A stretch of DNA of 64,000 nucleotides, from contig NZ_CP159808.1 in the NCBI RefSeq assembly GCF_047717795.1, forward strand, positions 310,001-374,000. Reading direction: 5' to 3'. Both the position numbers and the translations under genes were made by a program. The notes under the pieces were generated by a model. The model saw only the letters and a list, made by a program, of their open reading frames with translations, was not told the DNA's origin and did no database searches. This document shows, piece after piece, positions 34,243-43,398 of this stretch (position 1 is the stretch's first letter; each line of letters opens with the position of its first letter). This DNA comes from Marisalimonas sp016777705 (GTDB lineage Bacteria; Pseudomonadota; Alphaproteobacteria; Puniceispirillales; Marisalimonadaceae).

Positions 34243-37200
34243 TTATTCAAAATATGATTGAATAGATTTAACGTTTATGGATTTATCAATTATAGATTTT
34301 ATTGCTAATGAAGCTGCGTTAGCACCTTGTAAGGTTGTATAATACGGTATTTTGTTTAAAAGTGCTGTTTGTCTTAAGGAAAAACTATCTTTAATAGAGG
34401 TCACTCCTTCAGATGTATTAATAACAAGTTGTATATCATTTGAAAGCATCGCATCTACTATGTTTGGCCTGCCTTCAACAACTTTTTTAATATACTTAGC
34501 TTTTATTTTGTTATTATTCAAAGTTTCAGCGCTTCCTGAAGTGGCGCATATTGTAAACCCTAAATCAACAAGCTTTTTTGCAATAGGAATTATTTTTTGT
34601 TTATCATCGTCTTTTACCGAAATAAACACTTCTCCTTTTTTGGGTAGGTTTATATTTGCTCCAAGTTGGCTTTTAGCAAAAGCTTCTCCAAACGTCGAAC
34701 CTATACCCATAACTTCACCAGTTGATTTCATTTCAGGCCCAAGAATGACATCTGTACCTGGAAATCGGGCAAATGGAAAAACTGCTTCTTTTACTGCTAT
34801 ATGACTTGTTTTGGGCTCAATGAGATTAAAATTTGATAATTTTTCACCAACCATTATTTTAGAAGCAATTTTAGCTAGAGGAATGCCAATAGACTTAGCT
34901 ACAAAAGGTATAGTCCTGCTTCCTCGAGGATTAACTTCTAGAATAAAAATATTCTTATTTTGAATTGCAAATTGAATATTAATAAAACCAATTACATTCA
35001 GAGATTTTGCAAGCTTTTTTGTTTGTATAACGATTTCATCTATTATTTCTTTGCTTAATGTTTGAGGTGGAAGGGCACAAGCTGAATCACCAGAATGAAT
35101 GCCGGCCTCTTCTATATGTTCCATTATTCCAGCTATATAAGTATCAGTTCCATCTGATAAGGCATCTACGTCAACTTCAAGTGCGTTCTTTAAAAAACTA
35201 TCTATTAAGACTGGATTATTACCAGACACTCTTACTGCATCATTAATGTATTTTTGTAATTGGTCGTGATTATGAACTATTTCCATAGCTCGGCCTCCAA
35301 TTACATAACTTGGTCTTATAACTATTGGAAAACCAATTTCATCTGCAATTTTATTAGCTTCAACTTTGCTGCTGGCAACACCATTTAAGGGTTGGTTCAA
35401 TTCTAAAGTCTGTAAAAGTTTTTTAAATTTTTCTCTGTCTTCTGCTAAGTCAATAGCATCAACTGTTGTTCCTAAAATTTTTAATCCTGCTTTTTCCAAA
35501 CTAGATGCTATTTTAAGAGGTGTTTGTCCTCCTAACTGAACAATTGCTCCTATCACTTCACCATTCTGATTTTCTTTTTCAAAGATAGAAAAAACGTCTT
35601 CATGTGTAAGAGGCTCAAAGTATAATTTATCTGAAGTATCATAATCAGTTGAAACTGTCTCAGGATTACAGTTAATCATGATAGTTTCAAAATTACTTTC
35701 TGTTAAACTATATGCAGCATGTACACAGCAATAATCAAACTCTATTCCTTGACCTATCCTATTTGGTCCTCCTCCTAAAATAATCACTTTCTTTTTATTT
35801 GAGGGTTGAACCTCACATTCGTTAATATCACTTTGTTCATAAGAACTATAAAGATAGGCTGTTTCAGAAGAAAATTCAGCTGCGCAAGTATCAACTCTCT
35901 TATAACTTGGAAAAACTTTATATTTATGTTTCAGTTTAACTATTTCATCTTCATTAGTTTGGATGAGTTCAGAAATACGTTTGTCTGAAAAGCCCATAGA
36001 TTTTAAGTTGCGTAAAGCAGGTTCATCTATTTTAAATGTTTTATCTTTGAACAATTCTTCAACTTTTACAATTCCATAAATTTGACTCAAAAACCATTTG
36101 TCCCATTTAGTTATGCTTGATACCTCTTCTATAGAGATGTTATTTCTAAAAGCAGTGGCAATTCTCAAGATTCTTTCAGGTACTTGTTCTGCTAACCATC
36201 CAGCTATATTGTCCTTGCCATCTGTCTGTTCCATTTGAGTTGGAAAATGGACATCGTTCAAGCCTGATAAACCAGTTTCCAAAGAGCGCAATACTTTTTG
36301 AAGAGATTCTTGAAAAGATCGTCCAATGGCCATTGCTTCACCAACTGATTTCATTGATGTTGATAAAAAATTATTGCTTCCAGGAAATTTTTCAAATGTA
36401 AAACGAGGCATTTTAGTTACAACATAATCAATAGTTGGTTCAAAACTAGCAGGAGTAGATTTAGTAATATCATTTTGTAATTCATCTAAACTATAACCAA
36501 TTGCTAATTTTGCTGCAATTTTTGCTATTGGAAAACCAGTTGCTTTTGAAGCCAGTGCAGAAGATCTACTTACTCTTGGGTTCATCTCAATTACTATTAA
36601 GCGGCCGTCATTAGGGTTTAGTGCAAATTGTACGTTTGAACCACCTGTATCAACACCAATTTCTCGAAGAACTGCAATACTTGCATTTCTCATTTTTTGA
36701 TATTCTTTATCAGTTAAAGTTAGGGCAGGTGCTACAGTTATAGAATCTCCAGTATGAACACCCATTGGATCGACATTTTCAATTGAACAAATAATTATAC
36801 AGTTATCTGAATGATCTCTTACAACCTCCATTTCAAATTCTTTCCAACCAAGCAGAGATTCCTCTATTAATACTTCAGTATTTGGAGAAAGTTTAAGTCC
36901 ATTGGATACTATCTCTAAAAATTCTTCATTATTGTAAGCAATACCTCCTCCTTCTCCGCCAAGAGTGAAAGATGGTCTAATAATGGCCGGAAGTCCAACA
37001 TACTCTAACGCTAATTCTGCATCTTCAAGATTTTTGGCAATTTTAGCTTTTGCAGATTCTAGACCAATTTTGTTCATACATTCTTTGAATAACTCTCTAT
37101 CTTCTGCCTTGTTAATGGACTCAGGTTTAGCTCCTATAATTTCAATGTTATATTTGTCAAGAATTCCAGAATGGAACAATTCTAGAGTTGCATTCAGAGC

Positions 37201-37482
37201 AGTTTGTCCTCCCATAGTTGGAAGGATAGCATCAGGTTTTTCGATTTTGATAATTTTTTCTATAACATTTTTTTCAATAGGTTCTATGTATGTTGAATCT
37301 GCCATCATAGGGTCTGTCATAATAGTAGCTGGATTAGAATTAATTAATATTACTCTAATGCCCTCTTCTTTAAGAGCTTTACATGCTTGAGCTCCTGAAT
37401 AGTCAAATTCACACGCTTGACCTATTATAATTGGACCAGCACCAATAATCAGTATGGACTTTATATCACTACGTTTTGGCAT
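34243..37482 (-). CDS. carB: Carbamoyl-phosphate synthase large subunit
   Basis: Makes carbamoyl phosphate from ammonia, bicarbonate and two ATP, feeding pyrimidines and arginine. 1079 residues, two homologous ATP-grasp halves plus a C-terminal MGS allosteric domain. Marks: GAGPIIIGQACEFDYSGAQA near residue 14, RPSFTLGGEGGG near 170, ENVDPMGVHTGDS, EMNPRVSRSSALASKATGFP near 299, then the second half IGQGIEFDYCCVHA, RPSYVIGGRAME, HIEEAGIHSGDSACALPP and EVNPRGSRTIPFVAKS. The start overlaps the carA 3' end by 14 bases, so the pair is co-translated. Confidence 0.98.
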   Translation of the reverse strand: MPKRSDIKSILIIGAGPIIIGQACEFDYSGAQACKALKEEGIRVILINSNPATIMTDPMMADSTYIEPIEKNVIEKIIKIEKPDAILPTMGGQTALNATLELFHSGILDKYNIEIIGAKPESINKAEDRELFKECMNKIGLESAKAKIAKNLEDAELALEYVGLPAIIRPSFTLGGEGGGIAYNNEEFLEIVSNGLKLSPNTEVLIEESLLGWKEFEMEVVRDHSDNCIIICSIENVDPMGVHTGDSITVAPALTLTDKEYQKMRNASIAVLREIGVDTGGSNVQFALNPNDGRLIVIEMNPRVSRSSALASKATGFPIAKIAAKLAIGYSLDELQNDITKSTPASFEPTIDYVVTKMPRFTFEKFPGSNNFLSTSMKSVGEAMAIGRSFQESLQKVLRSLETGLSGLNDVHFPTQMEQTDGKDNIAGWLAEQVPERILRIATAFRNNISIEEVSSITKWDKWFLSQIYGIVKVEELFKDKTFKIDEPALRNLKSMGFSDKRISELIQTNEDEIVKLKHKYKVFPSYKRVDTCAAEFSSETAYLYSSYEQSDINECEVQPSNKKKVIILGGGPNRIGQGIEFDYCCVHAAYSLTESNFETIMINCNPETVSTDYDTSDKLYFEPLTHEDVFSIFEKENQNGEVIGAIVQLGGQTPLKIASSLEKAGLKILGTTVDAIDLAEDREKFKKLLQTLELNQPLNGVASSKVEANKIADEIGFPIVIRPSYVIGGRAMEIVHNHDQLQKYINDAVRVSGNNPVLIDSFLKNALEVDVDALSDGTDTYIAGIMEHIEEAGIHSGDSACALPPQTLSKEIIDEIVIQTKKLAKSLNVIGFINIQFAIQNKNIFILEVNPRGSRTIPFVAKSIGIPLAKIASKIMVGEKLSNFNLIEPKTSHIAVKEAVFPFARFPGTDVILGPEMKSTGEVMGIGSTFGEAFAKSQLGANINLPKKGEVFISVKDDDKQKIIPIAKKLVDLGFTICATSGSAETLNNNKIKAKYIKKVVEGRPNIVDAMLSNDIQLVINTSEGVTSIKDSFSLRQTALLNKIPYYTTLQGANAASLAIKSIIDKSINVKSIQSYFE

Positions 37483-38701
37483 TTTTTTTTGAATCTTTAA
37501 TAAGGTTTAAAAATTGTTCAAATAGATATGACGATTCTGTTGGGCCCGGGGAAGCTTCAGGATGATATTGAACTGAAAAAAAGGGAAATTCTTTATGTTT
37601 AAGTCCCTCTATTGATTTATCAAAAAGAGAAATATGAGTTACTTTTAGGCATTCAGGAAGAGATTTGAATACAATTTCATAACCATGGTTTTGACTAGTA
37701 ATTTCAACTTTATTATTAATTAAATTTTTAACGGGATGATTTGCTCCACGGTGACCCTGCGGCATTTTACTAGTCTTTGCTCCAAATGATAAACCAAATA
37801 ATTGATGACCTATGCATATTCCGAAAACAGGTAATTTTAACTTAAATAATGATTGAAGAAGGTTTCTGCATTTCTTTTCAGTTGCGGACGGATCACCGGG
37901 TCCATTTGACAGAAAAATACCATCAGGTTTAAGTTTTTTTATATCTTCAATTTGAGTGTCTTCTGGCAATACTGTTATTTCTGCATTTATATTAACAAGG
38001 TGGCGGAGTATATTTTGTTTAACTCCAAAATCAATTACAACAATTTTAGGTTTAAAATTTTTATTTAAAGAATGTTGAGTAGAAATAAAATGATGAAGAT
38101 TTTCATTAAAATGGTATTGATTTTTAGTTGTTACTAAAGATGAGAGGTTTAAACCATTCATACTTGGATGTTTTCTTAATTTTTCTTTTAAGTGATTTAT
38201 ATTAAATATACCATCCTTATTATAACTCAGTAAGGCGTTACAAGTCTCATGTTTTTGCATGGTTTTTGTTAATAATCTTGTATCAATCCCTGAAATTCCA
38301 GGTACATCAATCTCTCCGAGCCATTCATTAAAATCTTTCTCAGAACGCCAATTAGACGGTTTTGTGGGATGTTGTCTAACTATGATTCCAGCTATAGATT
38401 TAATATTGCTTTCATTGTCAAAATTATTTGTGCCAATATTACCAATATGTGGGAAAGTAAAAGTAATAATTTGATTCGTATAAGATGGATCTGTAATTAT
38501 TTCTTGATAACCTGTGAGTGAAGTATTAAAGCAAATTTCTCCAATGCTTGTCTTTTTTGATCCAAACGATCTTCCAAAAAATACATTTCCATCATTTAAA
38601 ATCAGTATGGAATCAAGAACCTTAATTTTGTTAATTTCGTCTAACTCAAAAGGAATATATCCTTCATCATGAAGGCTATTTTTTCTGTTCGGTTCTTTCA
38701 T
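37469..38701 (-). CDS. carA: Carbamoyl-phosphate synthase small subunit (glutaminase)
   Basis: Hydrolyses glutamine and channels ammonia to CarB. 410 residues, slightly long. The N-terminal domain shows DGNVFFGRSFGSK and EICFNTSLTGYQEIITDPSY. The class I glutamine amidotransferase half has GPGDPSA, the nucleophile cysteine in FGICIGHQLFGLSFGAKT near residue 295, HRGANHPVKN, and the His-Glu pair in FFSVQYHPEASPGP near 373. The first 20 residues before the domain are an extra polar tail. A 228-base AT-rich spacer separates carA from the divergent yqeY. Confidence 0.97.
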   Translation of the reverse strand: MKEPNRKNSLHDEGYIPFELDEINKIKVLDSILILNDGNVFFGRSFGSKKTSIGEICFNTSLTGYQEIITDPSYTNQIITFTFPHIGNIGTNNFDNESNIKSIAGIIVRQHPTKPSNWRSEKDFNEWLGEIDVPGISGIDTRLLTKTMQKHETCNALLSYNKDGIFNINHLKEKLRKHPSMNGLNLSSLVTTKNQYHFNENLHHFISTQHSLNKNFKPKIVVIDFGVKQNILRHLVNINAEITVLPEDTQIEDIKKLKPDGIFLSNGPGDPSATEKKCRNLLQSLFKLKLPVFGICIGHQLFGLSFGAKTSKMPQGHRGANHPVKNLINNKVEITSQNHGYEIVFKSLPECLKVTHISLFDKSIEGLKHKEFPFFSVQYHPEASPGPTESSYLFEQFLNLIKDSKKNAKT

Positions 38702-38849
38702 TCTATACCTTATTAGTATAACTCAACTAAGAGTATTTGAATTACTACTTATGATAATTTAAAGTATAATAACAAAATATTATCTATACTTTATATTACC
38801 AGTTTAATTAGTTTGTATTAGGGTCTTCGTCAATAAAATTTAATACTAT

Positions 38850-38877
38850 TTGCCATTAGTTCGTATTGATTTATAAA
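38850..38877 (+). promoter_or_regulatory. Candidate sigma-70-type promoter for yqeY-dnaG-rpoD
   Basis: TTGCCA (38850-38855) and TATAAA (38872-38877) are separated by 16 bases, each one mismatch from the TTGACA/TATAAT consensus, about 50 bases before yqeY. The rest of the 228-base spacer, which should also hold the carA promoter, is AT-rich with no other clear element. Confidence 0.4.
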
Positions 38878-38929
38878 ATGATTCCTATTGTTAAAGGGCA
38901 CAGGATTAAACTATAAGAAGGATTTATGA

Positions 38930-39394
38930 ATGACTATTAGGGAAAATATTTCTAAATTGCTGAAAGAAGCAATGATAAACAAAGATATTACATTAACAAA
39001 CACTCTCAGACTTATACTAGCTGCAGTTAAAGACAAGGATATAAGCGCTAGAAGCAAAAGTAATTCTGAAGGCATAAATGAAACAGAAATTATTTCACTT
39101 CTTCAAAATATGATTAAACAAAGAAATGCTTCTATAGAAATGTATATTCAAGGTAAAAGAAACGATCTTGTTAAGATTGAAGAAGATGAAATTAAAATAA
39201 TATCTAATTTCTTGCCAGAGCAATTGTCAGAAAATGAAATAAATGACATTATTACTAATTCAATTAGATCAAGTGGAGCAAAATCCATTAAAGACATGGG
39301 TAAAGTTATTAATTTAATTAAAGACGAATATAATGGTAAAATGGATTTTGGGGTTGTTAGTAAAATTATTAAAGCAAAGCTTCTTAATTTATAA
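38930..39394 (+). CDS. yqeY: GatB/YqeY domain-containing protein
   Basis: A 154-residue helical protein related to the tail domain of GatB, which in the amidotransferase binds tRNA. Free-standing YqeY proteins have no settled role. The body shows TIRENISKLLKEAM, LTNTLRLILAAVKD, IISLLQNMIKQRNASIEMY, EEDEIKIISNFLPEQLSENE and GKVINLIKDEYNGKMDFGVV, all expected for the family. AAGGATTT lies before the ATG at 38930. Just upstream of dnaG and rpoD, as in many alphaproteobacteria. Confidence 0.94.
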   Translation: MTIRENISKLLKEAMINKDITLTNTLRLILAAVKDKDISARSKSNSEGINETEIISLLQNMIKQRNASIEMYIQGKRNDLVKIEEDEIKIISNFLPEQLSENEINDIITNSIRSSGAKSIKDMGKVINLIKDEYNGKMDFGVVSKIIKAKLLNL

Positions 39395-39431
39395 ATATAT
39401 AGACAAAATTATTATTAAATAAGAATAGAAA

Positions 39432-41099
39432 ATGGACTTAAAAGAAGAAATTAAGAGTGTAATCAAGCTTTCTGATTTAATAAAAAAAAATATACCTTTA
39501 AAACAACGTGATAAATCTAATTTTATTGCTTTATGTCCATTTCATAAAGAAAAAACTCCTTCGTTTAATATTTCAGATGATAAAGGGTTTTATCATTGCT
39601 TTGGATGTGGAAAAAACGGGGATATTTTTACATATGTAATGGAAATGGAAAATATTGGGTTCATAGATGCATTAAAAATCTTAGCAGATTTAGCAGGAAT
39701 TAATTATTCCAACTCAAATTTTACTCCCAACCCAAAAGAAACAAATCTTCATAATCTTTTAAAAAGAGTTTCTCAATCATACATCCAAAACCTAAATGCG
39801 CCAATTGGTGAGCCCGCAAGAAAATACTTAACTCAAAGAAATATTGATAATTTGATTATACAAAATTTTTTAATTGGTTATTCCGGCAATCTTAAGTCAA
39901 ATAAATATTTAGTATCTTGCTTGATAAAAGAAGGTTTCACTTTGGATGATATCATTAATGTTGGATTAGCTAAAAAAAATCAAAATAATGACTTAATTTT
40001 TTATTTTAATGAAAGAATTATGTTTCCTATATTGAATCATATAGGAAAGGTTGTCGCTTTTGGGGGAAGGGTATTAGATTCAGGAAACCCAAAATATTTA
40101 AACTCTCCAGAAACACATTTATTTCATAAAGGTAGCCAGCTTTTTGGAGTTTTTAACGCTAAAAAGCTTTTAAATAAAAAAAGGTTTATAGTTTGCGAAG
40201 GATATATGGATAGTATCGCCTTAAATAAGTTTGGATATCCCTCCTTGGCATCTTTAGGCACTTCTATGACTACTCAGCAAATAGAAAATATTTTCAATCT
40301 AACAGATGAAGCTTTTTTAGTTTTTGACGGAGATAATGCTGGAAAAATTGCAACTTTTAGGGTTTTTGAAAAATATCTACCAATGTTAAAGATAAATAAA
40401 AGATTAAAATTTGTATTTCTTCCAAAGGATCTTGATCCTGAAGATTTTATAAATAAATATGGTATAGAAGAATTTGAAAATATATTAGACAAAGCGATAG
40501 GTGTTATTGATTTAATTTGGATGGAAGGTTTAAAATTAGTTAGAGAAAATGAACCAGAAACAAATGTTATGTTTTGGAATTATGTGAGAGAAAAAGTTAA
40601 AAGCATTGAGGATATAAATATTAAATTAGCATTCAAAGATGAGATTGAGAGAAGGATTAAAGTTTTCAGAGGTCAAACTGGAGATAATTTTAAAAAAACA
40701 TTAGGCAGAAATTACATAAGTTCAAAATTATCTTTTTCAAAAATAAAACTTCCAAAAACAGGAGTTGAAATTAAGATTGGTGCTATTATATATATGATGT
40801 TATTATACCCAAAAATATGTATAGCTTATGATGAAAATATATCGTTATTAGATTTTAAAAAAGATGATCTCAACATATTAAAGGACTTAATATTAAAATC
40901 AGCTTCAAATAATCCAAACATAAGTTCAAAAGATTTGAAACAGGAAGTTATAAATAAAGGTTTTGATACCCAAATATCTAAATTAATGAAAAGTAATTAC
41001 CCCTCTAGGCTAAACTTAGATGAAAAAAATTTAAGTTTTGAGAATGTGAATAAAACTTTTAAAGAATTATTAAATCTGATAGGTAATAATTCTGTTTAA
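39432..41099 (+). CDS. dnaG: DNA primase
   Basis: Synthesises RNA primers for replication. 555 residues, shorter than the usual 600-650, with the loss in the C-terminal helicase-interaction part. The N-terminal zinc finger is complete (CPFHKEKTPSF then YHCFGCGKNGDI, about residues 37-67). The catalytic core includes RNIDNLIIQNFLIGYS, RIMFPILNHIGKVVAFGGR, and the TOPRIM acidic centres EGYMDSIAL and VFDGDNAGKIA. DPEDFINKYG follows. It is followed by rpoD after 31 bases. Together with yqeY this resembles a macromolecular synthesis operon. Confidence 0.96.
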   Translation: MDLKEEIKSVIKLSDLIKKNIPLKQRDKSNFIALCPFHKEKTPSFNISDDKGFYHCFGCGKNGDIFTYVMEMENIGFIDALKILADLAGINYSNSNFTPNPKETNLHNLLKRVSQSYIQNLNAPIGEPARKYLTQRNIDNLIIQNFLIGYSGNLKSNKYLVSCLIKEGFTLDDIINVGLAKKNQNNDLIFYFNERIMFPILNHIGKVVAFGGRVLDSGNPKYLNSPETHLFHKGSQLFGVFNAKKLLNKKRFIVCEGYMDSIALNKFGYPSLASLGTSMTTQQIENIFNLTDEAFLVFDGDNAGKIATFRVFEKYLPMLKINKRLKFVFLPKDLDPEDFINKYGIEEFENILDKAIGVIDLIWMEGLKLVRENEPETNVMFWNYVREKVKSIEDINIKLAFKDEIERRIKVFRGQTGDNFKKTLGRNYISSKLSFSKIKLPKTGVEIKIGAIIYMMLLYPKICIAYDENISLLDFKKDDLNILKDLILKSASNNPNISSKDLKQEVINKGFDTQISKLMKSNYPSRLNLDEKNLSFENVNKTFKELLNLIGNNSV

Positions 41100-41130
41100 T
41101 GATCTATATTAAATCCAAGGTAAATAATAT

Positions 41131-43128
41131 ATGTTAGCTAAAGATCAAAATAAAAAAAACGATCAAAAATCAATGACTGATAGCCCAGTTTTAGATTTAA
41201 ACAACTCTGCAATAAAGTCTTTGATTAAAAAAGGTAAGGTAAATGGTTTCGTCACTCTCGACGAATTAAATGCGGCTCTGCCACCAGGAGAGTACTCTTC
41301 TGAACAAATAGAAGATATTCATTCAGCTATAAGTGAAATGGGCTTTAATATAGTTGATCAACAAGAAGAAACAACTTCCGAAGATAATGAGGATAGAACA
41401 GCTGGAAATCTATCTGATGAGGAAGGTGCTCGATCTGATGATCCAGTTAGAATGTATCTTCGGGAAATGGGCACAGTCGAGCTTTTATCAAGAGAAGGTG
41501 AAATTTCTATTGCTAAAAGAATTGAAGCCGGAAAAGAGTTGATGATTGGTGGTGTTTATGAATCGCCTCTTGCTATGAGAGCTTTTCTTAAATGGAGAGA
41601 CGAAATAGATGACGGTACAATGCTATTAAGAGATGTAATAGATCTTGAAACTACTTACGCTCGTATTAACGGGGGTGCTAATGAGCCTATTATTAATAGT
41701 TATAATAATAAGGATCTTAAATTAAATAAAATTGAGAACGATACAAATGATTTATCAATAGGCACAAAAATTACAAACGATAACCAAGAAGTTAAAAGTA
41801 ATTTAGAAAACGAAAATGAAAATGAAGACGAAGATGAAGATGAAGACGAGAATGATGAAGATATAAACTTGTCATTAGTTGCAATGGAAGCCGAAATTAA
41901 AGAACAAACTTTGGGTATGATTGATAAAGTTGCAAAGTCATTTAAAGAGATTTTAACTCTTAGTGATAGAAGAATAGCAAGGATGAGAAAAGCAGAACCT
42001 TTAGTAAGCAGATCTGAAAAAAGATTGCTAGAACTTAAAGTTATTCTTATTGAGCAAATGGAAAAAATATACCTTAACCATAACAGACAAGAAGAATTAA
42101 TAGACCAAATGTATGGTCTAAATAAGCAGATATCGTCTATTGAGGGTAACTTACTAAGGATGGCTGAGAATTGTGGGGTTAAACGAAAAGTTTTTATTAG
42201 CAGTTGGGTTGGAAATGAAATTAACCATAATTGGGCTATTAACCCAGGTAAATCTAAAAGTTGGGAAAAGTTTACTAGTGAATACAATGATGAAATTATT
42301 GGTATTTGTGATCAAGTTTTTGACTTTGTCAATAACGTCAATATGCCAGTCCAAGAGTATAAAAAGTTAGTACAAATTGTTCAAAGAGGAGAGCGTGAAG
42401 CTGCAAGAGCAAAAAAAGAAATGGTTGAAGCTAATTTAAGGTTAGTTATTTCTATCGCAAAAAAATACACAAATAGAGGGCTACAGTTTTTAGATCTAAT
42501 TCAAGAAGGGAATATAGGTTTGATGAAGGCCGTAGACAAATTTGAATATAGAAGAGGTTATAAATTCTCAACATACGCAACATGGTGGATTAGACAGGCA
42601 ATAACAAGATCTATTGCAGATCAAGCTAGAACCATAAGAATACCTGTTCATATGATTGAAACCATAAACAAACTAGTTAGAACTTCACGACAAATGCTTC
42701 ATGAAATTGGTAGGGAGCCGACCCCAGAAGAATTATCTGAAAAAATATCAATGCCACTTGATAAAGTTAGGAAAGTTTTAAAGATAGCTAAAGAACCAAT
42801 TTCTTTAGAGACGCCTGTTGGAGACGAAGATGATAGTCATTTAGGAGATTTTATAGAAGACAAGATGGCTGTTCAGCCTCTTGAAGCAGCAATTCACGCA
42901 AATCTAAGAGAAACAACCACAAGAATTTTAGCTAGTTTAACTCCAAGAGAAGAGAGAGTTTTAAGAATGCGCTTTGGGATTGGGATGAATACTGATCATA
43001 CACTTGAAGAAGTCGGTCAGCAATTTAGTGTTACCAGAGAGAGAATTAGACAAATAGAAGCTAAAGCTTTAAGAAAATTAAAACATCCATCAAGATCTAG
43101 GAAACTAAGATCCTTTCTAGAAAATTAA
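41131..43128 (+). CDS. rpoD: RNA polymerase primary sigma factor (sigma-70, RpoD)
   Basis: The housekeeping sigma factor. 665 residues, in the normal range for alphaproteobacteria. Region 1.1 is at the N-terminus (residues 24-70). Region 1.2 starts DDPVRMYLREMG near 103. A non-conserved stretch holds a low-complexity acidic tract about 228-248 encoded by repeated GAA/GAT/GAC codons. Region 2 has NLRLVISIAKKYTNRGL, QEGNIGLMKAVDKFEYRRGY and FSTYATWWIRQAITR near 480. Region 3 follows, and region 4.2 has TLEEVGQQFSVTRERIRQIE near 625. The tRNA gene is 104 bases downstream. Confidence 0.98.
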   Translation: MLAKDQNKKNDQKSMTDSPVLDLNNSAIKSLIKKGKVNGFVTLDELNAALPPGEYSSEQIEDIHSAISEMGFNIVDQQEETTSEDNEDRTAGNLSDEEGARSDDPVRMYLREMGTVELLSREGEISIAKRIEAGKELMIGGVYESPLAMRAFLKWRDEIDDGTMLLRDVIDLETTYARINGGANEPIINSYNNKDLKLNKIENDTNDLSIGTKITNDNQEVKSNLENENENEDEDEDEDENDEDINLSLVAMEAEIKEQTLGMIDKVAKSFKEILTLSDRRIARMRKAEPLVSRSEKRLLELKVILIEQMEKIYLNHNRQEELIDQMYGLNKQISSIEGNLLRMAENCGVKRKVFISSWVGNEINHNWAINPGKSKSWEKFTSEYNDEIIGICDQVFDFVNNVNMPVQEYKKLVQIVQRGEREAARAKKEMVEANLRLVISIAKKYTNRGLQFLDLIQEGNIGLMKAVDKFEYRRGYKFSTYATWWIRQAITRSIADQARTIRIPVHMIETINKLVRTSRQMLHEIGREPTPEELSEKISMPLDKVRKVLKIAKEPISLETPVGDEDDSHLGDFIEDKMAVQPLEAAIHANLRETTTRILASLTPREERVLRMRFGIGMNTDHTLEEVGQQFSVTRERIRQIEAKALRKLKHPSRSRKLRSFLEN

Positions 43129-43231
43129 TTTTTCAGAATATTAAAACTTAATCTTTAATTCTTATTCTTTACATAGTTCGTTTGTCCTTGTATAAGTTGC
43201 GTGTTTTGGATAATTTTTATTCATAATATTT

Positions 43232-43308
43232 AGGCCTGTAGCTCAACTGGTTAGAGCCCTCCGCTCATAACGGAGTGGTTGGGGGTTCAAGTCCCTCCAG
43301 GCCTACCA
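43232..43308 (+). tRNA. tRNA with CAU anticodon, probably tRNA-Ile2 (lysidine)
   Basis: A 77-base cloverleaf with encoded CCA. Acceptor stem AGGCCTG pairs perfectly with CAGGCCT; the anticodon loop is CTCATAA (anticodon 43266-43268); the T loop reads TTCAAGT. A CAU anticodon can be elongator Met or the Ile2 isoacceptor that TilS converts to lysidine. The C4-G69 and C5-G68 pairs of the acceptor stem are among the TilS determinants known from E. coli, which favours Ile2. Initiator tRNA is excluded by the paired first position. Confidence 0.93.
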
Positions 43309-43398
43309 TTTATCTTTAAATCTTTTCTTTAATATTTTGCAGTTTAAATTTTAAATTTGTATCATAATTCTAAAAATATTATTTTTATTGAGGTTATG

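Noticed and set aside
43232..43308. Initiator tRNA-fMet
   Set aside because: The first acceptor pair is intact (A-T), and the stem C4-G69, C5-G68 fits Ile2. The initiator has a mismatched first pair.
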